Source: Actinomycetota bacterium
GTDB taxonomy: Bacteria; Actinomycetota; Thermoleophilia; Gaiellales; Gaiellaceae
NCBI GenBank assembly: GCA_004366385.1
Contig: SIRU01000026.1
Coordinates: 1 to 32,501 of the forward strand
Direction: 5' to 3'
Length of the DNA stretch: 32,501 bases
The notes under the pieces were generated by a model. It worked only from the letters and a program-made list of their open reading frames with translations. It was not told the origin of the DNA and made no database searches. The position numbers and the translations under genes are program-made. Positions 24,763 to 31,595 of this stretch are shown here, one piece after another. The stretch's first letter is position 1. Each line of letters starts with the position of its first letter.

Positions 24763-25038
24763 TCAGCGTCCCGGTCGAGCCTCTCTCGGCGGACGGCTTC
24801 CGGCCGACAGCGGGTCTTCGCCCGTGAGAACGTGGTACGCGATCGGGATCTGGCGCCGGCGCTTCACGCCGAGCTTCTGGCGCAGTGCGTCCGAGTGAGC
24901 CCTGGCCGTTCGGGGCGAGATCCCGAGCCTGGCGCCGATCTCGGCGTTCGAGCAGCCGGCGGCAATGAGGGAGACGACCTCTCGTTGGCGGGTCGTGATG
25001 TCCGCGGCCGGCCGACTGTCGGTGGCTAGCTCGATCAT
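24763..25038 (-). CDS. Small LuxR-type helix-turn-helix protein
   Basis: A 91-residue protein, nearly all of it one LuxR-type DNA-binding domain: ITTRQREVVSLIAAGCSNAEIGARLGISPRTARAHSDALRQKLG, followed by a basic tail (VKRRRQIP). It has no sensory domain. It lies upstream of the MalT-like gene on the same strand and may be co-transcribed. No ribosome site precedes the ATG. An 18-base palindrome lies 16 bases upstream of it. Confidence 0.8.
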   Translation of the reverse strand: MIELATDSRPAADITTRQREVVSLIAAGCSNAEIGARLGISPRTARAHSDALRQKLGVKRRRQIPIAYHVLTGEDPLSAGSRPPREARPGR

Positions 25039-25053
25039 GGCGGGAGGAGGCTA

Positions 25054-25071
25054 GTCCCTCGTTCGAGGGAC
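25054..25071. promoter_or_regulatory. Perfect palindrome upstream of the LuxR mini-gene, candidate operator
   Basis: GTCCCTCG (25054-25061), TT, CGAGGGAC (25064-25071). A perfect 8-base inverted repeat with a 2-base centre, 16 bases before the LuxR-type gene and about 80 before purA. LuxR-family dimers bind sites of this size, so autoregulation is plausible. Confidence 0.5.
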
Positions 25072-25151
25072 GGCTATTCCTCGCGAGGTGTAACGCACGG
25101 TGTATTCGCAGTCCCGAGGTGCCTGCGGTCAGGCGTGCAACACTCCGGCAC

Positions 25152-26414
25152 GTGCCCGCGACGGTGATCGTAGGGGCGCAGTGGGGCGACGAAGGGAAGG
25201 GCAAGATCGTCGACCTGCTCGCTCAGGAGTCCGACCTCGTGTGCCGCTACCAAGGCGGCCCGAACGCGGGGCACACGATCGTCGTCGACGGCGAGACCTA
25301 CAAGATCAGGCAGATCCCGAGCGGGATCGTCGCCGGGAAGCCGAGCGCGATCGGCGCAGGCTGCGTCGTCGATCCCGCGGTGCTGATCGCCGAGCTCGAC
25401 GAGCTGGAGTCACGTGGTCACGTGGTCGCAGGCCTGCTCTTCCTTTCCGGCAACGCGCACCTCGTGATGCCGTGGCACGTCGCGCTCGACGGGGCCCGCG
25501 AGCGCCGGCTCGGGCGGCTCCAGATCGGCACCACGCGACGCGGTATCGGGCCCGCCTACGCCGACAAGGCGACGCGGATCGGGATCCGCGTTCAGGATCT
25601 CCTCGATCCCAAGATCCTCCGCCAGAAGCTCGAGCTCGCCGTGGCGGAGAAGAACGTGTGGCTCGAGCGGGTCTACGGGCTGGAGACGTTCGACGTCGAG
25701 GAGGTCGTGGAGACCCAGCTCGCGTGCGCGGCTCGGCTCGGGCCGTACGTCGCCGACACCTCGCTCCTCGTCGATCGCGCGCTGCGCGCCGGCCAGCGTG
25801 TCCTGTTCGAGGGTGCGCAGGGGACCCTGCTCGACCTCGACCACGGGACGTACCCGTTCGTCACCTCCTCGAGCCCGATTGCGGCGGGTGCCGCCGTGAG
25901 CTTCGGGATCGGCCCGAACCGCATCGACGAGGTGATCGGCGTGGCGAAGGCGTACGTGACCCGGGTGGGCGAGGGGCCGTTCCCGAGCGAGATCGAGGGC
26001 CCGGCGCACGACCGGGTACGGGAGCTGGGAAACGAGTTCGGCACCGTGACCGGCCGCGAGCGCCGCTGCGGCTGGCTCGATCTCGTCGCCCTGCGGTTCG
26101 CGGTGCGTGTGAATGGCGTGACGTCCCTTGCGCTCACCAAGCTCGACGTCCTCTCGTCGTTCCCGGAGCTGCCCGTGTGCGTGCGCTACCGGCTTCCCGA
26201 CGGGAGCGAGACCGAGGAGTTTCCCGCGCACCAGTCCGACTTCCACCACTGCCGGCCCGTCTTCGAGGTGCTGCCCGGCTGGGGGACGGAGATCGAGGAG
26301 GAGCTTCCTCCGGCGGCTCTCGACTATGTCGAATTCGTTGGCCGGAGCCTCGACGTGCCCGTGCGCCTCGTCGGCACGGGGCCGGCGCGGGAGCGCGTGC
26401 TCGCGTTCGGGTAG
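25152..26414 (+). CDS. purA: Adenylosuccinate synthetase
   Basis: A 420-residue enzyme joining IMP and aspartate with GTP to make adenylosuccinate, the first AMP-specific step. The N-terminal P-loop is GAQWGDEGKGK with catalytic D13; GGPNAGHT supplies H41. Other blocks are TRRGIGPAYADKATR, FEGAQGTLLDLDHGTYPFVTSS and GTVTGRERRCGWLD. GTG 25152 places D13 and H41 at the positions usual for the family. GTG 25119 would add eleven residues without family support. No ribosome site precedes either. The gene opens the purine cluster. Confidence 0.96.
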   Translation: MPATVIVGAQWGDEGKGKIVDLLAQESDLVCRYQGGPNAGHTIVVDGETYKIRQIPSGIVAGKPSAIGAGCVVDPAVLIAELDELESRGHVVAGLLFLSGNAHLVMPWHVALDGARERRLGRLQIGTTRRGIGPAYADKATRIGIRVQDLLDPKILRQKLELAVAEKNVWLERVYGLETFDVEEVVETQLACAARLGPYVADTSLLVDRALRAGQRVLFEGAQGTLLDLDHGTYPFVTSSSPIAAGAAVSFGIGPNRIDEVIGVAKAYVTRVGEGPFPSEIEGPAHDRVRELGNEFGTVTGRERRCGWLDLVALRFAVRVNGVTSLALTKLDVLSSFPELPVCVRYRLPDGSETEEFPAHQSDFHHCRPVFEVLPGWGTEIEEELPPAALDYVEFVGRSLDVPVRLVGTGPARERVLAFG

Positions 26415-26464
26415 CGGCCAGTCGCGCGCGGTCTCGCGCGGCGGGTGCGGTCACGTCGCCGCAC

Positions 26465-26470
26465 TACACT
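26465..26470 (+). promoter_or_regulatory. -10 hexamer of a leaderless purD promoter
   Basis: TACACT six bases before ATG 26477, with no ribosome site between. No convincing -35 box; the region from 26415 is otherwise featureless. Confidence 0.45.
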
Positions 26471-26476
26471 CGCGCG

Positions 26477-27709
26477 ATGCGCGTCCTGCTCGTCGGCTCC
26501 GGGGGTCGTGAGCACGCGCTCGCATGGAAGCTCGCCCAGTCGCCGCTCCTGACGGAGCTCCACGCTGCGCCGGGGAGCCCGGGCATCGCGCGGCTCGGCG
26601 AGTGCCATCCGATCCGGGCCGAGGACTCCGAGGGGTTGCTGGCCCTCTCGCACTCGCTCGACGTCGACCTCGTCGTCGTCGGCCCCGAGGCGCCGCTCGT
26701 CGCCGGGCTCGCCGACGTACTGCGCCCGGCCGGCATCGCCGTCTTCGGGCCGAGCAGAGCAGCGGCTGCGATCGAGGGCTCGAAGTCGTTCGCGAAGGAC
26801 GTCATGGCGGCTGCCGGCATTCCCACCGCGTCCGCGCTGCCCGTCGCGCGGCCGCCGTGCGTCGTGAAAGCCGACGGTCTCGCGGCCGGCAAGGGCGTGC
26901 ACATCTGCCGCTCCGAGGCAGAGCTCGAGGCGGCGCTGCGCGCCGTCGCCGCGCTCGGGGACGCCTTCGTGGTCGAGGAGCTGCTCGAGGGGCCCGAGCT
27001 GTCGCTGCTCGCCGTCTGCGACGGCCGCGACGCCGTCCCGCTCGTGCCGGCGCAGGACTTCAAGCGCGCCTACGACGGCGACCTCGGGCCGAACACGGGC
27101 GGGATGGGCGCGTTCGCGCCTGTGCCGCGGCTCGGGGCGGCCGAGGCCGACGAGCTCGTCGACGCCGTCCACCGGCCCGCGCTGGCGGAGCTCGCTCGGC
27201 GCGGGTCGCCGTTCGTCGGCCTCCTCTACGCGGGGTTGATGATGACGCCGGACGGGCCGCGCGTCCTCGAGTTCAACTGCCGCTTCGGCGATCCCGAGAC
27301 GCAGGCCGTGGTGCCGCTGCTCGAGGGAGATCTCCTCGGGGTGCTCGCGGCGGCCGCGGCCGGGGAGCTCGGCGGCTTGGCACTGTCCGCTCGGCCCGGG
27401 GCGGCCGTGACGGTCGTCTTGGCCGCGGCGGGCTATCCGGCCGAGGGCGACCGCGGCTCGCCGATCACCGGTGTCGAGGACGCGGAGGCGGCCGGCGCGC
27501 TCGTGTTCCACGCCGGCACGGCAGTGCAGGGAGACCGGCTCGTGACGAACGGCGGGCGCGTACTCGGCGTCACCGGGCTCGGCGACACGCTGGCGGACGC
27601 TCGCGCGAAGGCGTACGCCGCGGCCGACCTCATCGCGTTCGACGGCGTGAGGCGGCGGGAGGACATTGCGCTCGCCGCCACGGGAGACACGGCGCTCGAC
27701 GTCTCTTGA
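26477..27709 (+). CDS. purD: Phosphoribosylamine-glycine ligase (GAR synthetase)
   Basis: A 410-residue ATP-grasp enzyme making glycinamide ribonucleotide, the second step of purine synthesis. The N-domain begins MRVLLVGSGGREHALAWKL. The ATP-grasp core shows VVKADGLAAGKGV, the family block GPNTGGMGAFAP, and FNCRFGDPETQAVVPLL. The C-terminal domain closes with GDRLVTNGGRVLGVTGLGDTLADARAKAY. It lies 62 bases after purA on the same strand, with its own likely leaderless promoter. Confidence 0.97.
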   Translation: MRVLLVGSGGREHALAWKLAQSPLLTELHAAPGSPGIARLGECHPIRAEDSEGLLALSHSLDVDLVVVGPEAPLVAGLADVLRPAGIAVFGPSRAAAAIEGSKSFAKDVMAAAGIPTASALPVARPPCVVKADGLAAGKGVHICRSEAELEAALRAVAALGDAFVVEELLEGPELSLLAVCDGRDAVPLVPAQDFKRAYDGDLGPNTGGMGAFAPVPRLGAAEADELVDAVHRPALAELARRGSPFVGLLYAGLMMTPDGPRVLEFNCRFGDPETQAVVPLLEGDLLGVLAAAAAGELGGLALSARPGAAVTVVLAAAGYPAEGDRGSPITGVEDAEAAGALVFHAGTAVQGDRLVTNGGRVLGVTGLGDTLADARAKAYAAADLIAFDGVRRREDIALAATGDTALDVS

Positions 27710-27721
27710 GCCTCGTGTCTC

Positions 27722-27754
27722 CGAGCCGGTCGCGCTTCCCGCGCTGAGGGCTCG
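27722..27754 (+). terminator. Terminator-like hairpin after purD
   Basis: CGAGCC (27722-27727) pairs with GGCTCG (27749-27754), with an inner CGCG/CGCG pair around CTTCC. A second bulged hairpin (GTGGCCTCG with CGAGGGGCCAC) follows at 27776-27798. No T tracts. Confidence 0.45.
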
Positions 27755-27840
27755 TCCGTAGTGGCCATGTCGGCTGTGGCCTCGTCCCGAGGGGCCACCC
27801 CGGGCCACCACCCACTGCCGAGTCTAGTCCGGAAGTCGAG

Positions 27841-27881
27841 ACGCGTGGGACACGCGGGTGTGCCAACTGTGTGCCTGTGCC
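27841..27881 (+). repeat. Dispersed intergenic repeat, copy A
   Basis: A 41-base motif starting ACGCGTGGGACACGCG and going on to GTGCC, TGTGTG and GTGCC. Its first 33 bases match 27 of 33 with copy B at 31436. It lies in the 298-base gap between purD and purB, about 130 bases upstream of purB. The rest of that gap holds hairpins and the purB -10 box. Confidence 0.55.
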
Positions 27882-27994
27882 GGAGTCGGCGTCGGCGTCC
27901 GCGGTTCGACGTTCGCCGCGCATCTCACCGACGGCCTCGCACCGGCACCGACGGTCGCGTTACGCACCTCCTGGGGGGCGACAGAGCGCGTCAC

Positions 27995-28000
27995 TAGAAT
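27995..28000 (+). promoter_or_regulatory. -10 hexamer of a leaderless purB promoter
   Basis: TAGAAT (5 of 6 to TATAAT) seven bases before GTG 28008, no ribosome site. This is the best of several such hexamers in the window. It would drive purB-purC-purS-purQ. Confidence 0.55.
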
Positions 28001-28007
28001 CGGTCCG

Positions 28008-29324
28008 GTGATCGCGCGCTACTCCCGGCCCGAGATGACGCGCGTGTGGTCCGATGAGGCCAAGCTCGCGAGCTGGCTCGCCGTCGAGCTCGCGGTCGTC
28101 GACGCATGGGCGCAGATCGGTGCGATCTCGGCCGAGACGGCGAGTGCGATCCGGGCGCGAGCGGTCGTCCCGTCGCCGGAGCGCGTCGCAGAGATCGAGC
28201 GGAAGACGAACCACGACGTCGCGGCCTTCGTGGACGCGGTCGCCGGCGACCTCGGCGACGACGGGCGCTGGTTCCACTACGGCCTGACGTCCTCGGACGT
28301 CCTCGACACCGCGCTCGCGCTCACCGTGCAAGACGGGGGCGGGATCGTGCTCGACGGGATCGACCGCGCGCTCCGAGCCGTCATGGACCGGGCCGAAGAG
28401 CACCGCGACACGCTCACGATCGGCCGGACGCACGGCGTGCACGCCGAGCCGACGACGTTTGGGCTCAAGCTCGCCGGCTGGGCGTTCCAGCTCGACCGCG
28501 ACCGCCGCCGCGTGGGCGCCGCCGTCGAGGGCCTCCGCGTCGGGAAGATGTCAGGTGCTGTGGGAACGTATGCCGCTGCGCCGCCGGAGATCGAGCGGCT
28601 CGCGTGCGAGGCGCTCGGGCTCGAGCCGGCGCCCAGCTCCACGCAGATCCTCCAGCGCGACCGCCACGCGGAGCTCCTGTCGGCGCTGGCCCTGCTCGCC
28701 TCCTCGCTCGAGCGCTTCGCGCTCGAGGTCCGCCACCTGGCGAGGACGGAGGTGCGCGAGGTCGAGGAGCCGTTTGCAGAGGGGCAGAAGGGCTCGTCGG
28801 CGATGCCGCACAAGCGAAACCCCATCGTCGCCGAGCGCATCTGCGGGCTCGCCCGCGTGGTGCGGGGGCACGCGCAGGTGGGTCACGAGAACGTTGCTCT
28901 CTGGCACGAGCGGGACATCTCGCACTCGTCCGCGGAGCGCGTGGTGCTCCCGGACGCGTTCCTCGCGGTCGACTACATGCTCGACCGCTTCGCCCGGCTC
29001 GTCGAGGGCCTGGTCGTCCGGCCCGAGCGGATGCGCGAGAACCTCGAGGCGACGGGTGGCCTGTTCTTCAGTCAGAGACTCCTGCTCGCCCTCGTCGACT
29101 CCGGTCTCGACCGCGACTCCGCGTACCGGGCCGTTCAGCGGCACGCGATGAGGGCATGGGACGAAGGGCTCGACTTTCGCGAGCTCGTCCGCGGCGACGC
29201 CGAGCTCGCCGCTCGCGTCGATCTCGACGCCGTCTTCGATCTGGGCGCGTTCACGGAGCACGTCGACGTCGTGCTCGCCCGGCTGCGGAGCATCCAGCCG
29301 CAAGAGGAGTCGGTCCGTGCCTGA
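28008..29324 (+). CDS. purB: Adenylosuccinate lyase
   Basis: A 438-residue lyase of the fumarase/aspartase superfamily acting twice in purine synthesis: on SAICAR and on adenylosuccinate. It starts IARYSRPEMTRVWSDEAKL. KTNHDVAAF carries H69, TSSDVLDTA and GRTHGVHAEP (H142) form the active site, and GSSAMPHKRNPI is the family signature loop. GTG 28008 is supported by a -10 hexamer at leaderless distance; the frame is open further upstream through the intergenic repeat, which is not coding-like. The next gene begins 8 bases before this stop. Confidence 0.97.
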   Translation: MIARYSRPEMTRVWSDEAKLASWLAVELAVVDAWAQIGAISAETASAIRARAVVPSPERVAEIERKTNHDVAAFVDAVAGDLGDDGRWFHYGLTSSDVLDTALALTVQDGGGIVLDGIDRALRAVMDRAEEHRDTLTIGRTHGVHAEPTTFGLKLAGWAFQLDRDRRRVGAAVEGLRVGKMSGAVGTYAAAPPEIERLACEALGLEPAPSSTQILQRDRHAELLSALALLASSLERFALEVRHLARTEVREVEEPFAEGQKGSSAMPHKRNPIVAERICGLARVVRGHAQVGHENVALWHERDISHSSAERVVLPDAFLAVDYMLDRFARLVEGLVVRPERMRENLEATGGLFFSQRLLLALVDSGLDRDSAYRAVQRHAMRAWDEGLDFRELVRGDAELAARVDLDAVFDLGAFTEHVDVVLARLRSIQPQEESVRA

Positions 29325-30177
29325 CGGCGTCCATGTCGCGAGCGGCAAGGTGCGCGAGGTCTTCGCGCTCGACGACGAGCACCTGCTGCTCGTCGCCAGC
29401 GACCGGATCTCCACCTTCGACGTGGTGCTCCCGACTCCGATCCCAGACAAGGGTCGCGTGCTCACGGGCCTCTCGGGCTTCTGGTTCGCACGGACGCGCC
29501 ACATCGTCCCGAACCACCTGCTCGAGATCAGGCCGGACGGGCGCTCGATCGTGTGCCGGCGCTTGGAGATGCTCCCGATCGAGTGTGTCGTCCGCGGCTA
29601 TCTCTCCGGGTCGGGCTGGCGCGACTACCGGGAGACCGGCGCGGTCTGCGGCCATCCGCTCCCGAGCGGCCTGCGCGAGTCAGAGCGGCTCCCGGAGCCG
29701 ATCTTCACGCCTGCGACGAAGGCCACCGACGGCCACGACGAGAACATCGACGAGGAGCAGGCCGCGGCGCTCTGCGGCGAGGAGGCCTACCGCGCCGCGA
29801 AGGAGGCGTCGCTCGCGCTCTACGCGTTCGGTGCGGTGCATGCGGAGGAGCGCGGGATCATCCTCGCCGACACGAAATTCGAGCTCGGCCACGCGCCCGA
29901 CGGGACCCTCGTGCTCGGCGACGAGGCGCTGACGCCGGACTCGTCGCGCTTCTGGCCGGCCGACGAGTACGCGCCCGGCGGCCCGCAACCCTCGTTCGAC
30001 AAGCAGTTCGCGCGCGACTGGTGCGAGGCCTCGGGGTGGGACAAGAGCCCGCCCGGCCCCGAGCTCCCGGTCGACGTCGCAGCCGGGACACGGGCTCGCT
30101 ACGTCGAGGCCTTCGAGCGGCTCACCGGCATCCCGTTCGACCGCTACCTCGCCGACCCGCAGGTCGTGCTCGCGTGA
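29317..30177 (+). CDS. purC: Phosphoribosylaminoimidazole-succinocarboxamide synthase (SAICAR synthetase)
   Basis: A 286-residue enzyme joining CAIR and aspartate with ATP. Blocks are GKVREVFALDDEHLLLVASDRISTFD, ECVVRGYLSGSGWRDY, TPATKATDGHDENI and ADTKFELGHAPDG, then DEALTPDSSRFWPADEY. This longer form is usual in Actinobacteria. GTG start overlaps purB by 8 bases; its stop overlaps purS by 4. Its product feeds purB directly. Confidence 0.96.
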   Translation: MPDGVHVASGKVREVFALDDEHLLLVASDRISTFDVVLPTPIPDKGRVLTGLSGFWFARTRHIVPNHLLEIRPDGRSIVCRRLEMLPIECVVRGYLSGSGWRDYRETGAVCGHPLPSGLRESERLPEPIFTPATKATDGHDENIDEEQAAALCGEEAYRAAKEASLALYAFGAVHAEERGIILADTKFELGHAPDGTLVLGDEALTPDSSRFWPADEYAPGGPQPSFDKQFARDWCEASGWDKSPPGPELPVDVAAGTRARYVEAFERLTGIPFDRYLADPQVVLA

Positions 30178-30416
30178 AGGCCACCGTGCTCGTGCGGCCG
30201 AAGGACGGGATCCTCGACCCGCAGGGCGAGGCGGTCCAGGGCTCGCTCCGCAAGCTCGGCTTCGCCGTCTCCCAGGTGCGCGTGGGGCGCGTGATCGACC
30301 TCGAGCTCGAGGCGGAGGGGCCGAACCACGCGCGCATGCAGCTCGAGCGGATGTGCTCCGAGCTCCTCGCGAATCCGCTGATCGAGAGCGTGCAGTTCCG
30401 CATCGAGGACGCCTGA
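30174..30416 (+). CDS. purS: FGAM synthase subunit PurS
   Basis: An 80-residue small subunit bridging PurL and PurQ in formylglycinamidine ribonucleotide synthase. It shows the family pattern VLVRPKDGILDPQGEAVQGSLRKLGF, then VRVGRVIDLELE, and a C-terminal ELLANPLIESVQFRIED. GTG start overlaps purC by 4 bases. The purQ ATG lies 5 bases after the stop. Confidence 0.95.
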   Translation: MKATVLVRPKDGILDPQGEAVQGSLRKLGFAVSQVRVGRVIDLELEAEGPNHARMQLERMCSELLANPLIESVQFRIEDA

Positions 30417-30421
30417 CCGGC

Positions 30422-31126
30422 ATGGCGCGCCCCGTCGTCGCCGTCGTCGTCTTCCCGGGGTCGAACGACGATCGCGACGCCGCCTGGGCGCTCGGTGCGC
30501 TCGGAGCGGAGCCCGTGCTCCTCTGGCACGACGAGCACGAGCTTCCGCCCGGCACGGGCGCGATCGTCCTCCCCGGCGGCTTCTCGTACGGCGACTACCT
30601 CCGCTGCGGGGCGATGGCGAAGCTGGCGCCGGCCATGAGCGCTGTCCGGCAGTTCGCCTCGCTCGGCGGGCCGGTGCTCGGGATCTGCAACGGCTTCCAG
30701 ATCCTGTGCGAAGCGAAGCTGCTCCCGGGGGCGCTGCGCCCGAACCGGCAGCTCGAGTTCGTCTGCCGCGACGTCGCCGTCCGCGTCGAGCGGGCGGACA
30801 CGCCCTTCACGAGCCGCTGCGAGGTGGGGCAGGAGCTCGTCATCCCGATCAAGCACGGCGAAGGTGCCTGGTACGTGGACGAGGGACGCTTCATGCAGCT
30901 CGGAGCACGCGGCCAGATCGTCCTTCGCTACGCGGGGGGGGACGACGTGAACGGCTCGCTGGGAGCGGTCGCCGGCGTCGTGAACGAGACCGGCAACGTG
31001 CTGGGCCTCATGCCGCACCCGGAGCACGCCGTCGACCCGCTGCTGGGGTCCGCGGACGGCGGGCTCCTGCTCGCCGCCGTCGTGGACGCGGCTGCCGAGC
31101 ACGCGTTCGCTCTCTCGCGCCGGTGA
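30422..31126 (+). CDS. purQ: FGAM synthase glutaminase subunit PurQ
   Basis: A 234-residue class I glutamine amidotransferase giving ammonia to PurL. The nucleophile is C89 in LGICNGFQILC, with H199 and E201 in MPHPEHAVD completing the triad. The N-terminus VAVVVFPGSNDDRDAAWAL and LPGGFSYGDYLR are typical. The ATG is chosen over an upstream in-frame GTG that would lie inside purS. No purL follows within the window, so the catalytic partner is encoded elsewhere or beyond the right edge. Confidence 0.96.
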   Translation: MARPVVAVVVFPGSNDDRDAAWALGALGAEPVLLWHDEHELPPGTGAIVLPGGFSYGDYLRCGAMAKLAPAMSAVRQFASLGGPVLGICNGFQILCEAKLLPGALRPNRQLEFVCRDVAVRVERADTPFTSRCEVGQELVIPIKHGEGAWYVDEGRFMQLGARGQIVLRYAGGDDVNGSLGAVAGVVNETGNVLGLMPHPEHAVDPLLGSADGGLLLAAVVDAAAEHAFALSRR

Positions 31127-31130
31127 GGAG

Positions 31131-31409
31131 TCAGAGCCCGAGCACCTCGCCGAGGGCGGGCGCGCGCCCGAGCGCCGCCCGCAGCCGCTCGATGTCACGC
31201 GCCCGCATCGTGACGGGACCGCGCCTGGCCGATCCCTCGGTCGTGTATGCGAAGCGTACGAGGCGCTCGCCGTTCCCGGCCTCGAGGAGCTGAACCAGGA
31301 CCGCGAAGCGCTTCTCGCCGACCCGCTGGGCCACCGAGACCTCCTCGACCACGCTCGCCGCGCCCCACGGGGTCGCCACCGCCCTGCTCTTCGCCTGCGC
31401 CGTCGCCAT
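31131..31409 (-). CDS. Small conserved-looking protein, function unknown
   Basis: A 92-residue soluble protein, convergent with purQ (4-base gap). It has a mixed pattern of strands: AASVVEEVSVAQRVGEKRFAVLVQLLE, then ERLVRFAYTTEGSARRGPVTMRARDIERLRAALG, suggesting a small beta-sheet with a C-terminal helix. No cysteine, signal peptide or membrane segment. A TACGCT hexamer six bases before the ATG supports a leaderless start. I do not recognise the family. Confidence 0.7.
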   Translation of the reverse strand: MATAQAKSRAVATPWGAASVVEEVSVAQRVGEKRFAVLVQLLEAGNGERLVRFAYTTEGSARRGPVTMRARDIERLRAALGRAPALGEVLGL

Positions 31410-31415
31410 GAGGCG

Positions 31416-31421
31416 AGCGTA
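31416..31421 (-). promoter_or_regulatory. -10 hexamer of a leaderless promoter for the small unknown gene
   Basis: TACGCT on the minus strand, six bases before ATG 31409. Copy B of the dispersed repeat begins 14 bases further upstream and covers the -35 region. Confidence 0.4.
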
Positions 31422-31435
31422 GGCGGAAACCCGTC

Positions 31436-31477
31436 ACGCGTGGGATACGCGTTCGTGCCGAGTGTGTGACAAGTGCC
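31436..31477 (+). repeat. Dispersed intergenic repeat, copy B
   Basis: A 42-base motif starting ACGCGTGGGATACGCG, with GTGCC, TGTGTG and GTGCC in the same order and spacing as copy A. It lies between the small unknown gene and the second IS. Confidence 0.55.
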
Positions 31478-31514
31478 CGGAACCTGGGCGGGGAGCTACT
31501 AGAGGCTTGATGTG

Positions 31515-31546
31515 AAACGGCGGGTTCCGGCAGGGACCCGCCGTTT
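31515..31546 (+). promoter_or_regulatory. Strong hairpin at the left end of the second IS
   Basis: AAACGGCGGGT (31515-31525) pairs perfectly with ACCCGCCGTTT (31536-31546); TCC/GGG extends it by three pairs to a GGCA tetraloop. It lies upstream of the transposase and could stop transcription entering from outside. Confidence 0.65.
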
Positions 31547-31576
31547 GAGCACGAAGGAGGGCTTCCAGAGGTGTCC

Positions 31577-31595
31577 CTCGAGATGGAGGCTCGAG
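31577..31595 (+). promoter_or_regulatory. Hairpin presenting the transposase ribosome site in its loop
   Basis: CTCGAG (31577-31582), loop ATGGAGG, CTCGAG (31590-31595), directly followed by ATG 31596. The GGAGG ribosome site is the loop and the stem abuts the start codon. Confidence 0.6.

Noticed and set aside
26324-27811. A 495-codon minus-strand frame opposite purD
   Set aside because: Composition is typical of antisense high-GC frames and the plus strand encodes an intact purD.
27761-28007. Possible small coding frames in the purD-purB gap
   Set aside because: No ribosome site, no plausible protein pattern, and the frame crosses the dispersed repeat and the purB -10 box.
31512-31595. 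N-terminal extension of the second transposase
   Set aside because: It would translate the inverted repeat and leader hairpins; ATG 31596 has a proper GGAGG and gives the same length as the other transposase.
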